Assembly (NCBI GenBank): GCA_023667165.1
Contig: JAMPAO010000001.1
Span: forward strand, 181,056-202,038
Length of the DNA stretch: 20,983 nucleotides
Reading direction: 5' to 3'
DNA from: Ruminococcus sp.
GTDB taxonomy: Bacteria; Bacillota; Clostridia; Oscillospirales; Ruminococcaceae
Numbering within the stretch: the stretch's first letter is position 1; every line of letters starts with the position of its first letter. Of this stretch, positions 1 through 6,413 are shown in pieces. Under the pieces are notes generated by a model that did no database searches, was not told the DNA's origin, and saw only the letters and a list, made by a program, of their open reading frames with translations. The position numbers were made by a program, and so were the translations under genes.

Positions 1-64
1 TAATTATTTGTAAACTTTGCTTTTTAGGTCTTGACTTTATTTAGCAGGTTTTTAAATGTGGAGA

Positions 65-94
65 TTGACAAAATATATGTGTATGTTGTATAAT
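65..94 (+). promoter_or_regulatory. Sigma-A-type promoter upstream of the SUKH-like gene
   Basis: TTGACA lies at 65-70 and TATAAT at 89-94, with an 18-nt spacer. The sequence around it is very AT-rich. Transcription would begin near 101 and leave a leader of about 110 nt before the first gene. No other promoter is visible before the fructokinase, so it may also drive the two sugar genes downstream. The rest of 1-205 shows no gene. Confidence 0.7.
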
Positions 95-214
95 ATATTT
101 GTAAAACCGATAATAACTGCTGAAAATGCATTGAAAAAGCAAGTGTTCATTGATATTTAATTACAAGTTCATCTATTAAAGATTTGTTTAACAGCGGAAA
201 GGAAGATGTTTTTA

Positions 215-757
215 ATGTTGAATAATTTGGCTGAAATGCACTTAAGACGTGCAGGGTGGTATCTGGGCAGGAAAGTAGATATTTCCGACCAAATCGAATT
301 TTGGGAAAGCTGTGGGTATCAGACATTTGATGCAGGTATTAGATTTATGGAGGAATTTGGTAAACTGCATATTGTTGATAAATATATTTTTATACCTATG
401 AATAGTTTGCATGAAAGGCATCATACCACATTTGCTGCCGAAATCTTGGCGTTCTACAATGAGTATTCGGAATATGAAAAGTTTGAGTTTAATCTTTTCG
501 GGCAGTCAAGAGAAAAGATACTGCCTGTTATAATGTTTGAGGATTCTGATCCGGTATATATATTCATATCCGAATCCGGGAATTTTTTCTGTGATTCAGG
601 TTTACGAGCAGACAATGTGGATGTACTTTGGAACGAATGGTATAACTGGGGACTTGATCATGAACCACGAGGATTAGTATTGGAGTGGAGCAAGTATTAT
701 GCGGGAGAAAAGCGTGAATTTATGCCGGGCGGAAACATCACCAGAAAGTATTTGTAA
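215..757 (+). CDS. SUKH-3-like immunity protein (orphan)
   Basis: A soluble protein of 180 residues whose first half reads like the SUKH superfamily, SUKH-3 type: a leucine helix followed by AGWYLGRKVDI, then a helix ending in the A-x-x-FMEEFG-x-L pattern near residues 40-50. SUKH proteins are known mainly as immunity proteins that neutralise nuclease toxins of polymorphic toxin systems; that role is inferred here, since no toxin gene lies nearby. The ATG at 215 is preferred because AAAGGAAG ends about 9 nt before it; the in-frame ATG at 206 is almost fused to that ribosome site. The gene is more AT-rich than the sugar genes that follow 36 nt later, which fits recent acquisition. Family assignment comes from motif memory only. 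Confidence 0.68.
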   Translation: MLNNLAEMHLRRAGWYLGRKVDISDQIEFWESCGYQTFDAGIRFMEEFGKLHIVDKYIFIPMNSLHERHHTTFAAEILAFYNEYSEYEKFEFNLFGQSREKILPVIMFEDSDPVYIFISESGNFFCDSGLRADNVDVLWNEWYNWGLDHEPRGLVLEWSKYYAGEKREFMPGGNITRKYL

Positions 758-792
758 ACTACATTAAAAATACAGACAAGGAGGCTTGAACA

Positions 793-1752
793 ATGAAAAA
801 CATTGACGTAACCGCACTTGGCGAGCTTTTGATTGATTTTACGGAAAACGGCATAAGCCCGCAGGGCAACCCTCTTTTGGAGGAAAATCCGGGCGGCGCG
901 CCCTGTAACGTCCTTGCAATGCTGTCAAAACTCGGCAGGAAAACCGCCTTTATCGGCAAGGTAGGTTCCGACGGCTTCGGCGAGCGTCTGAAAAAAGTCG
1001 TATCCGACGCGGGAATTGATACAAGCGGACTCGTTGCCGACAAAACAGTAAACACAACGCTTGCGTTTGTGCATACCCTTGCGAACGGCGACAGGGATTT
1101 CTCCTTTTACCGTAATCCCGGGGCTGATATGATGCTTACTGACAAAGATGTTAAGGAAGAGCTTGTACAAAACTGCAGGATTTTTCATTTCGGTACTTTG
1201 TCAATGACCTCCGATTGCTGCCGTGCCGCTACCGAAAAGGCGGTGACGATGGCTAAAAAATCGGGAGCGTTGATTTCCTTTGACCCGAATATAAGAGAGC
1301 CCCTTTGGGACAGTCTTGATACGGCAAAGGAGCGCACCGTTTGGGGAATGGAACACTGCGGTATTCTGAAAATTTCCGATAACGAGATCGAGTGGCTGAC
1401 AGGCGAAAGGGATTACAAAAAGGCGGCAGATGAGCTAAAAAAACGGTACGGCATACCTCTTATACTGATTTCTTTGGGAAAAAACGGCAGTCTTGCCTTT
1501 TCGGATAACGCCTGTGCCGAAATGCCGTCTTTTAAAGTGCAGACGGCAGAAACAACGGGAGCGGGCGACACGTTCTGCGCTTGTGTGCTGAACTATATTC
1601 TCGAAAACGGCTTAAAGGATTTTACGCAAGCCGAGCTTAAGGAAATGCTGCGCTTTGCCAATGCGGCTGCTGCTATCGTCACAACGAGAAAAGGCGCGCT
1701 TGCGGTTATGCCCGAAAAAAACGAAATTGAAGAACTTATAAATAAAATGTGA
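793..1752 (+). CDS. scrK: Fructokinase (PfkB/ribokinase family)
   Basis: Cytosolic sugar kinase of 319 residues, the usual length for the family. It shows the PfkB N-terminal signature (GELLIDF, then GGAPCNVLAMLSKLG with the Gly-Gly substrate loop at about residues 36-38) and the C-terminal signature TTGAGDTFCA, in which D259 is the expected catalytic base. The expected reaction is ATP-dependent phosphorylation of fructose to fructose 6-phosphate. A perfect AAGGAGG at 778-784 sits 8 nt before the ATG. The GH32 fructosidase starts 15 nt after its stop, so the pair makes sense as an operon: one enzyme releases fructose, the other traps it. Another PfkB sugar cannot be excluded from sequence alone, but the GH32 partner makes fructose by far the likeliest substrate. 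Confidence 0.88.
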   Translation: MKNIDVTALGELLIDFTENGISPQGNPLLEENPGGAPCNVLAMLSKLGRKTAFIGKVGSDGFGERLKKVVSDAGIDTSGLVADKTVNTTLAFVHTLANGDRDFSFYRNPGADMMLTDKDVKEELVQNCRIFHFGTLSMTSDCCRAATEKAVTMAKKSGALISFDPNIREPLWDSLDTAKERTVWGMEHCGILKISDNEIEWLTGERDYKKAADELKKRYGIPLILISLGKNGSLAFSDNACAEMPSFKVQTAETTGAGDTFCACVLNYILENGLKDFTQAELKEMLRFANAAAAIVTTRKGALAVMPEKNEIEELINKM

Positions 1753-1767
1753 AAGGAATTGATTTAT

Positions 1768-3315
1768 ATGGAATTTTACTGCGGCAAAAAATATCTCATT
1801 ATCCCTGCAAGCCATCACGGACAGAATAAACGGGTGATGTTCTATATTGACGGTGCGCTCGTTTACGACTTCACTGCGGCGATAGACTTTGACGAGCCGG
1901 ATTATGAATTTCCGCTGAACGTTGAGCGGTTTATGGGCAAAAAAATCCGTTTGGAGTGCGACAGGGACATTGACCTGAACTTCCGCCAAAGCGGCAGCGC
2001 GGATACCGATTACAGCGGCAAATACCGCCCTTACGCCCACTTTACCGCAAAGCGGGGCTGGCTCAACGACCCCAACGGACTGACGTACTTTAACGGCAAG
2101 TACCTTATGTTTTATCAGCATAATCCCGTGGCGGTCACTTGGGAAAATATGCACTGGGGCTATGCCGAAAGCGATGACCTTATTCACTGGCGTGAACGGG
2201 ACATTGCCCTTTTCCCCGATGAAAACGGCACGATGTTTTCGGGTTCGGCTGTTGTTGACAGGCGAAATGTCACGGGTCTTAAAGAGAACGAAAACGATGT
2301 TCTTCTGCTGTTCTACACCTGCGCGGGAAGCACTTCGGAAACCGCCAAAGACAAGCCGTTTACGCAAAATCTCGCCTACAGCGTCGACGGCGGCAATACC
2401 TTTATAAAGCGTGAAAAGCCGCTTATAGAGCAAATCTGCGGCGGCAACCGCGACCCGAAAATCATTTATTATGAACCGAATGATATGTACATAATGGCTC
2501 TGTTTTTGGAGGGACACGAGTTCGCTCTGTTCAAATCGAAAAATCTTCTTGACTGGGCGGAATTTCAGCGCGTAACCTTGGCGGAGGACGCGGAGTGTCC
2601 CGACTTTTACCCACTTGCCGCCGACGGGGACAAAAACAACGTCAAGTGGGTATTTTCTGCTGCCTCGGACAGGTATCTTATCGGCGGGTTCGACGGAAAG
2701 AAATTCACTGCCGAAAGCGGAGAAAAACGGCTTAATTACGGCAATAATTCCTACGCGGCGCAGTCCTGGACGGACGTTCCCGACGGCAGGAGAATACGCA
2801 CGGCTTTCGCCACGGTTGTGATCCCCGGAATGCCTTTCGGCAGTGTGATGAACGTTCCGCAAAATATGTCCTTAAAAACAATAAACGGCGAATTGAGGCT
2901 CTGCGCCGAGCCTGCCGCGGAAATCGAAAAGCTGTACCAAAAAACGGAAATATTTGAAAACGTCCGCATTGAAAAGGACAAGCCGTTCAGCCTTAAAACG
3001 GCGGGAAAATGCTATGATATTACGCTGAATTTTGCGGAATGTTCCTCCTACACTTTCTCGCTTTTCGGTTTGGAGATAGAGTACAGCAGAGAAAGGGGTA
3101 CGCTGAAATGTCTTGACAAAGAAGCCCCCGTAAGCGGCGGCAGTATTCGGATCATCATAGACACGGCTTACGCGGAAATTTTCGCCGAGGGCGGCAGCGT
3201 GTTTATGGGTATGACCTACATTCGGGACGGCAGTCTGAACAGGCTTGAAATACGCTCCGAGAACGCCGTTGCAGATAAAATCAGCGCGACGGAACTTGGC
3301 AGGTTTTGGGAATAA
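1768..3315 (+). CDS. GH32 beta-fructosidase, intracellular
   Basis: Glycoside hydrolase family 32 enzyme of 515 residues that cleaves terminal beta-fructosyl bonds in sucrose, fructo-oligosaccharides or fructans. The three acidic landmarks are present: WLNDPNG with nucleophile D101, RDP with transition-state stabiliser D229, and the EC motif with acid/base E276. The five-bladed propeller is followed by a C-terminal beta-sandwich (about 380-515). An N-terminal segment of about 85 residues precedes the propeller and resembles the small beta domain seen ahead of some Bacteroides fructanases (DUF4980 type). No signal peptide is visible, so it acts in the cytosol. The ATG at 1768 is chosen because AAAGGA (1752-1757) is 10 nt upstream; a TTG at 1759 lies too close. 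No transporter is linked to it here. Sucrose versus fructan preference cannot be told. Confidence 0.9.
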   Translation: MEFYCGKKYLIIPASHHGQNKRVMFYIDGALVYDFTAAIDFDEPDYEFPLNVERFMGKKIRLECDRDIDLNFRQSGSADTDYSGKYRPYAHFTAKRGWLNDPNGLTYFNGKYLMFYQHNPVAVTWENMHWGYAESDDLIHWRERDIALFPDENGTMFSGSAVVDRRNVTGLKENENDVLLLFYTCAGSTSETAKDKPFTQNLAYSVDGGNTFIKREKPLIEQICGGNRDPKIIYYEPNDMYIMALFLEGHEFALFKSKNLLDWAEFQRVTLAEDAECPDFYPLAADGDKNNVKWVFSAASDRYLIGGFDGKKFTAESGEKRLNYGNNSYAAQSWTDVPDGRRIRTAFATVVIPGMPFGSVMNVPQNMSLKTINGELRLCAEPAAEIEKLYQKTEIFENVRIEKDKPFSLKTAGKCYDITLNFAECSSYTFSLFGLEIEYSRERGTLKCLDKEAPVSGGSIRIIIDTAYAEIFAEGGSVFMGMTYIRDGSLNRLEIRSENAVADKISATELGRFWE

Positions 3316-3658
3316 TATGTGACAGAAAAAATTTTAGACATTATCCAGACCTTGTTCTCATAGAAAAATATTATTACACTGATGAGAAAATGGATATTAA
3401 CATGCAGGACAGCAGATGCAATATTTTCTCCATTGAAAATACCGCTTCTCATCTGCTCAAGTGCATATGCAACTGCGCATGGGAGCAGTATCCTTATAAT
3501 AACGATTTTGAATTTTAAGTGTTTGGCGGGATCATGGAAGGTGTGCATAAAAGCTGTCCGAGGAGATACCGAAGCGGTTCAAGGTATCGTATGATTTTAG
3601 GATTTACGAGCCGGAGATGTATGACTGATTCCCATAATTCAATGAGGGATTTGCATTA
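3316..3658 (+). other. Gene-free stretch with decayed coding remnants
   Basis: No intact gene is visible. Several short reading frames look like pieces of coding sequence broken by stops and frame changes. GTG at 3319 opens a 14-codon frame (VTEKILDIIQTLFS). A second frame runs to a TAA near 3518. A third, 3551-3628, gives a protein-like tail KLSEEIPKRFKVSYDFRIYE followed by PEMYD and TGA. None could be assigned to a family. The pattern fits an old deleted gene rather than a small functional one, but this is a weak inference. Confidence 0.35.
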
Positions 3659-3698
3659 ATGCCGCAGATGACCGTATGTGTCATCTGCGGCATTTCTT
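3659..3698 (+). terminator. Hairpin terminator
   Basis: GCCGCAGATGAC at 3661-3672 pairs perfectly with GTCATCTGCGGC at 3680-3691 around a 7-nt loop. The stem can be extended by AT on the left and AT on the right, and a short T-rich tail follows. It probably ends transcription from the sugar operon, about 345 nt after the GH32 stop codon. The T tract is interrupted, so it may be a moderate terminator. Confidence 0.65.
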
Positions 3699-4027
3699 GT
3701 ATAAAAAATCTTCACAAAGTCAATCAGCGGACAAATTTTACTGTTGTTGCATCGTTCTTGTTCACAAACATTTTACAAAGCTTTTAAGCATATTCCATAT
3801 ATGTTTATCCTATGAATATGAGAACCAAGTAAAATAATCTGATATAATTCAAGGTAAATATAAACAATGTAAGATAATTTACGATGAATTCTGCGAATAT
3901 TGATAATACGGAGAATGAATATTCGGTTTACGGAATAGCCGTTTTTTTATGCATAGAACGTCCCTGCCCTGCGCGTGAAGAATACCTATGGGAAATTTGT
4001 ACAAATCGTAAAAAATTTTTTCCCCTC
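3699..4027. other. AT-rich gene-free stretch
   Basis: No gene with start, ribosome site and protein-like composition is seen on either strand. The only structure noted is the perfect palindrome ATTTGTACAAAT at 3995-4006, which lies 21 nt upstream of the -35 box of the pantothenate operon promoter and could be a regulator site. Otherwise nothing recognisable. Confidence 0.4.
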
Positions 4028-4056
4028 TTGAAAAAAAACTTTGTATGAGGTATAAT
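4028..4056 (+). promoter_or_regulatory. Sigma-A promoter of the panT-coaX operon
   Basis: TTGAAA at 4028-4033 and a perfect TATAAT at 4051-4056 are separated by 17 nt. The expected start is near 4063, giving a leader of about 59 nt. Confidence 0.85.
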
Positions 4057-4062
4057 ATAACC

Positions 4063-4099
4063 GTATTGTATCCGTAATTGTATTGTATCCCGAAAGGGA
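4063..4099 (+). repeat. Direct repeat and small GNRA hairpin in the leader
   Basis: GTATTGTATCC occurs at 4063-4073 and again at 4080-4090, a 17-nt period, beginning exactly at the expected transcription start. The second copy runs into CCC-GAAA-GGG (4089-4098), a small hairpin with a GNRA-type tetraloop. The placement over +1 to +30 suggests an operator or a leader RNA element controlling the vitamin operon. The function is inferred only from position. Confidence 0.5.
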
Positions 4100-4121
4100 A
4101 TAGTAACAAGGAGGATTTTTT

Positions 4122-4748
4122 ATGAAAAGGTACAACACAAAAAGCATGGTGATACTGGCGCTTTTAACGGCGATCATCGTGCTCATGGCATTCACACCCT
4201 TGGGTTATCTGCCCGTGGGCGTGCTGAAGATCACCCTTAACATGATCCCCGTTGCAGTCGGAGCCATCGCACTCGGACCGGCAGGCGGCGCGTTTCTGGG
4301 CTGCGTCTTCGGTATTACCAGCTTCGCCCAGTGCTTCGGCACGGACGCTTTCGGTACGATCCTGGCGGGTTACAGCGTGTTCGGAGCGTTCGCCGTCTGC
4401 GTACTGGCAAGAGCTCTTGCGGGTTTTCTCACGGGTCTGGTTTTCAAGCTGCTTTCGGGAAAGCTCAAAACGGATTATCTGCTCTATCCCATTGTGGGAC
4501 TGTCGGCTTCGGTGTTCAACACGGTGCTGTTTATGTCCTCCCTTATGGCGATATTCGGCAGAGTTGACGAGATAGTGCAGATGAGAGGAGATATGGATCT
4601 TATCGCCTTTATGTGCGCATTCGTCGGAGTTAACGCAATATTTGAGATAATAGCCTGCACGGTCGCTTCGGGCGCTGTGGGAGCGGCGCTTAAGAAAGCG
4701 CGTCTTATCGGGACTGCGGGCAAGGCTAAAGTAAACGCGGCTTCGTAA
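4122..4748 (+). CDS. panT: ECF transporter substrate-binding (S) component, probable pantothenate transporter
   Basis: Integral membrane protein of 208 residues with about six hydrophobic segments, typical of ECF-type S components (an amphipathic positively charged N-terminus, then a first helix with LTAIIVLMAF; a glycine-rich AIALGPAGGAFLGCVFG in the middle). Such proteins bind a vitamin with high affinity and share the energising EcfA/A'/T module encoded elsewhere; that module is not in this window. Pantothenate is proposed because the type III pantothenate kinase gene follows 16 nt after the stop, and the PanT subfamily is known to pair with pantothenate metabolism. AAGGAGG at 4108-4114 sits 7 nt before the ATG. 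The S-component call is firm; the substrate is inferred from the neighbour. Confidence 0.82.
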   Translation: MKRYNTKSMVILALLTAIIVLMAFTPLGYLPVGVLKITLNMIPVAVGAIALGPAGGAFLGCVFGITSFAQCFGTDAFGTILAGYSVFGAFAVCVLARALAGFLTGLVFKLLSGKLKTDYLLYPIVGLSASVFNTVLFMSSLMAIFGRVDEIVQMRGDMDLIAFMCAFVGVNAIFEIIACTVASGAVGAALKKARLIGTAGKAKVNAAS

Positions 4749-4764
4749 GCGAAAGGACGGAAAA

Positions 4765-5535
4765 ATGGTACTTGCGGTTGACATTGGCAATACGTACACA
4801 GTTGTCGGCGGTTTTGACAGGCAGGGAGAGATACTGTTCACAGAGCGTATTTCCACTGACCATAAGGCTACCGATTTCGAGTATGCCCGCAGCTTTACGG
4901 GAGTGCTTGATATGCACGGAGCCGAAACGGGAGATATTGAGGGAGCGGTAATTTCCTCGGTAGTTCCCATCGTTACGGGCAATGTAAGGTCAGCCGTGAA
5001 GAAAATAACGGGAGCGTACCCTATCACGGTAGGTCCGGGGATAAAAACCGGACTGAGCATTAAAATAGACGATCCCGCCCAGCTCGGCAGCGACCTTGTG
5101 GTGGGAGCGGTAGCGGGAATAAACCTTTACCCCTGCCCTCTGGTGATAATCGACATGGGTACGGCTACCATAATGTCGGTAATAAACAGGGACAAAAGCT
5201 ATATCGGGGGAATGATCCTGCCGGGGGTAAAAATATCCATGGAGGCTCTCACCGAAAGGACTTCTCAGCTTCCCAAAATCGGATTCGAACCGCCCCGAAA
5301 GCTCATTGGCAGCAATACCGTGGAGTGCATGAAAAGCGGTCTGCTTTACGGAAGCGCCGCCTGCATAGACGGAATGCTGCAAAGGATATCCGAGGAGCTT
5401 GGAGAGCAGGTCACCGCGGTAGCAACGGGAAGCCTGGCGGGGACTGTGGCGGGTCTTTGCCGCAGCAAAATAATCTGCGACAACGATCTTATGCTGAAGG
5501 GTCTGACGCTGATATACAACAAAAACAGCGGTTGA
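4765..5535 (+). CDS. coaX: Type III pantothenate kinase
   Basis: Cytosolic ASKHA-fold kinase of 256 residues that phosphorylates pantothenate to 4'-phosphopantothenate, the first step of coenzyme A synthesis. Visible motifs are the phosphate loop DIGNT (D6), DPAQLGSD with the probable catalytic base D110, and DMGTAT at 130-135 forming the second phosphate site, then GGMILPG and a SNTVECMKSG segment. Type III enzymes usually read DFGTATTxD; here the motif continues IMSVI, so the second acidic residue of that loop is replaced, an oddity worth noting. The ribosome site GAAAGGACGG precedes the ATG. With the upstream S component it forms an uptake-and-trap pair: imported vitamin is phosphorylated at once and cannot leave. 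A hairpin cluster and terminator follow. Confidence 0.93.
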   Translation: MVLAVDIGNTYTVVGGFDRQGEILFTERISTDHKATDFEYARSFTGVLDMHGAETGDIEGAVISSVVPIVTGNVRSAVKKITGAYPITVGPGIKTGLSIKIDDPAQLGSDLVVGAVAGINLYPCPLVIIDMGTATIMSVINRDKSYIGGMILPGVKISMEALTERTSQLPKIGFEPPRKLIGSNTVECMKSGLLYGSAACIDGMLQRISEELGEQVTAVATGSLAGTVAGLCRSKIICDNDLMLKGLTLIYNKNSG

Positions 5536-5561
5536 TTTCCCAAAATCATCAAAATTCAAAG

Positions 5562-5717
5562 CTCTGCTTTCAACAAGCAGAGGGCGTGCTGTGCACGCCG
5601 CATTCAGTGGGGGATTGTATCCCCACTGAATGTAGATGTCACCCGCCGCTGAACGAGGCGGGTGACATCCTCTGCGGTTATAACTGCGGCGGCAGCTTCG
5701 GAAATTGCGACCCGAAG
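5562..5717 (+). other. Cluster of four to five adjacent hairpins (structured RNA or repeat element)
   Basis: Consecutive inverted repeats: CTCTGCTT 5562-5569 with AAGCAGAG 5575-5582; GGCGTGC 5583-5589 with GCACGCC 5593-5599; CATTCAGTGGGG 5601-5612 with CCCCACTGAATG 5621-5632; GATGTCACCCGCC 5635-5647 with GGCGGGTGACATC 5657-5669; and CTTCGG 5696-5701 with CCGAAG 5712-5717. All stems are perfect. GCAGAGG (5577-5583) can also pair with CCTCTGC (5669-5675), enclosing hairpins 2-4 in a multibranch fold and excluding hairpin 1. No protein-coding gene is convincing here. It could be an mRNA 3' element of coaX, a small RNA, or a copy of an intergenic palindromic repeat family. Confidence 0.8.
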
Positions 5718-5776
5718 TCAAGTGCAAATTTCAATGTCTGTCAATTTAATATTTACGATACAATACAAAAATAAGG

Positions 5777-5807
5777 GATCCGTCCGACGAGGACGGATCT
5801 TTTTTTT
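5777..5807 (+). terminator. Intrinsic terminator of the pantothenate operon
   Basis: GATCCGTCC at 5777-5785 pairs with GGACGGATC at 5791-5799 around a 5-nt loop and is followed by eight T residues. This is a textbook rho-independent terminator about 240 nt after the coaX stop, so the hairpin cluster lies within the coaX transcript unless it is processed. Confidence 0.93.
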
Positions 5808-5879
5808 GTGCAATATGTATATTTTCCCGTGTAATACCGGCTCTTTCGTGTAATAATAGATAAAAATAGAAAAACCCCC

Positions 5880-5908
5880 TTGACAAGTATGTCGCGCCGT
5901 GATATACT
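5880..5908 (+). promoter_or_regulatory. Sigma-A promoter of the padR operon
   Basis: TTGACA at 5880-5885 and TATACT at 5903-5908 with a 17-nt spacer. The spacer and -10 box are covered by the first copy of the operator motif, so binding there would block RNA polymerase. Confidence 0.85.
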
Positions 5909-5952
5909 CATAGTATGATATATGTCGCGATACGATATATCGCGGCGCGACA
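5890..5952 (+). promoter_or_regulatory. Triple operator motif, probable PadR autoregulation site
   Basis: The motif TGTCGCG-N4-ATATA-like occurs three times: TGTCGCGCCGTGATATA at 5890-5906, TGTCGCGATACGATATA at 5923-5939, and in inverse orientation at 5936-5952. The first and last form a 16-bp inverted repeat (5890-5905 with 5937-5952) with one mismatch. The two direct copies are 33 bp apart, about three helical turns, so bound dimers would lie on the same face of the DNA. Autorepression by the PadR protein encoded next is the simplest reading. Confidence 0.8.
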
Positions 5953-6095
5953 GGCACAGGGGCAAGAGCGTTTATCGCTGTAACGCCGCAAATCGCCGCT
6001 GCGCTTTCTTACCTCTTATTTCTTACTTTCAAACAGCCGATCGGGGGTGTTACTTTACGAATGAGCTTGAAAAACTGAAAAAAAGCTATCTTCCC

Positions 6096-6413
6096 ATGAC
6101 GGAGACCGCTTTTTATATCCTGCTCTCACTGAACGAGCCAAGACATGGCTACGGTATCAGCAAATTCGTTTCCGAGCTTACGGAGAACAGGATAAAATTA
6201 GGCTCGGGAACTATCTACGGAACGCTCACCAAAATGCAGCGCGACGGACTTATCGACATATTCGACGACAGCGGCAAGAGAATAATCTACGAGATAACCG
6301 ACAGGGGCGGAGCTATCCTCTCTGCGGAAATATCCCGCATAAAGCTCCTTTGCAGGGACGCGGTTTCCTTGGAGAAATATTTTGAAAGGACAGTGAACGA
6401 CAATGATAAATAA
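6096..6413 (+). CDS. PadR-family transcriptional regulator
   Basis: Winged-helix DNA-binding protein of the PadR family. The N-terminal core MTETAFYILLSLNEPRHGYG, the recognition-helix region GSGTIYGTLTKMQRDGLI and the wing RIIYEITDRGG are characteristic. The only in-frame ATG after the promoter-operator is at 6096, giving 105 residues, but it has no ribosome site, and family members usually have about ten more residues (ELEKLKKSYLP) before it; those are encoded here in the same frame upstream. A good ATG with a GGGGGTG ribosome site lies at 6061 but in a different frame, reaching a stop after five codons. A one-base deletion near 6066, or a sequencing error, would explain this. It overlaps the DUF2812 gene by 11 bp, a pairing typical for PadR proteins of this type. 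Confidence 0.85.
   Translation: MTETAFYILLSLNEPRHGYGISKFVSELTENRIKLGSGTIYGTLTKMQRDGLIDIFDDSGKRIIYEITDRGGAILSAEISRIKLLCRDAVSLEKYFERTVNDNDK

Noticed and set aside
1612..2862. Long open frame of 416 codons on the minus strand
   Set aside because: It lies opposite the GH32 gene and the end of the fructokinase, has no ribosome site, and its translation is Arg/Val-rich without domain features. The plus-strand genes have clear catalytic motifs.
3306..3518. Small open frame of 70 codons after the GH32 gene
   Set aside because: It starts at a TTG inside the GH32 stop region with no ribosome site, and the protein has no recognisable family. Treated as part of the remnant stretch.
4164..5060. Open frame of 298 codons on the minus strand opposite panT and coaX
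   Set aside because: Its composition (His, Arg and Ser rich) is that of an antisense shadow, and both plus-strand genes are well supported.
5562..5717. CRISPR array or integron-type site
   Set aside because: The hairpins differ in sequence from each other, so there are no repeated units with spacers, and no cas or integrase gene is nearby.
5325..5774. Open frame of 149 codons across the end of coaX and the hairpin cluster
   Set aside because: It is out of frame with coaX and merely reads through the palindromes; composition is not protein-like.
5828..5855. Direct repeat CGTGTAATA at 5828-5836 and 5847-5855
   Set aside because: Only 9 bp in AT-rich sequence upstream of the padR promoter; too short to claim a function.
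5922..6095. Upstream extension of the PadR protein to an ATG at 5922
   Set aside because: This ATG lies within the operator, about 14 nt after the -10 box, has no ribosome site, and the added residues are Arg-rich and unlike the family.
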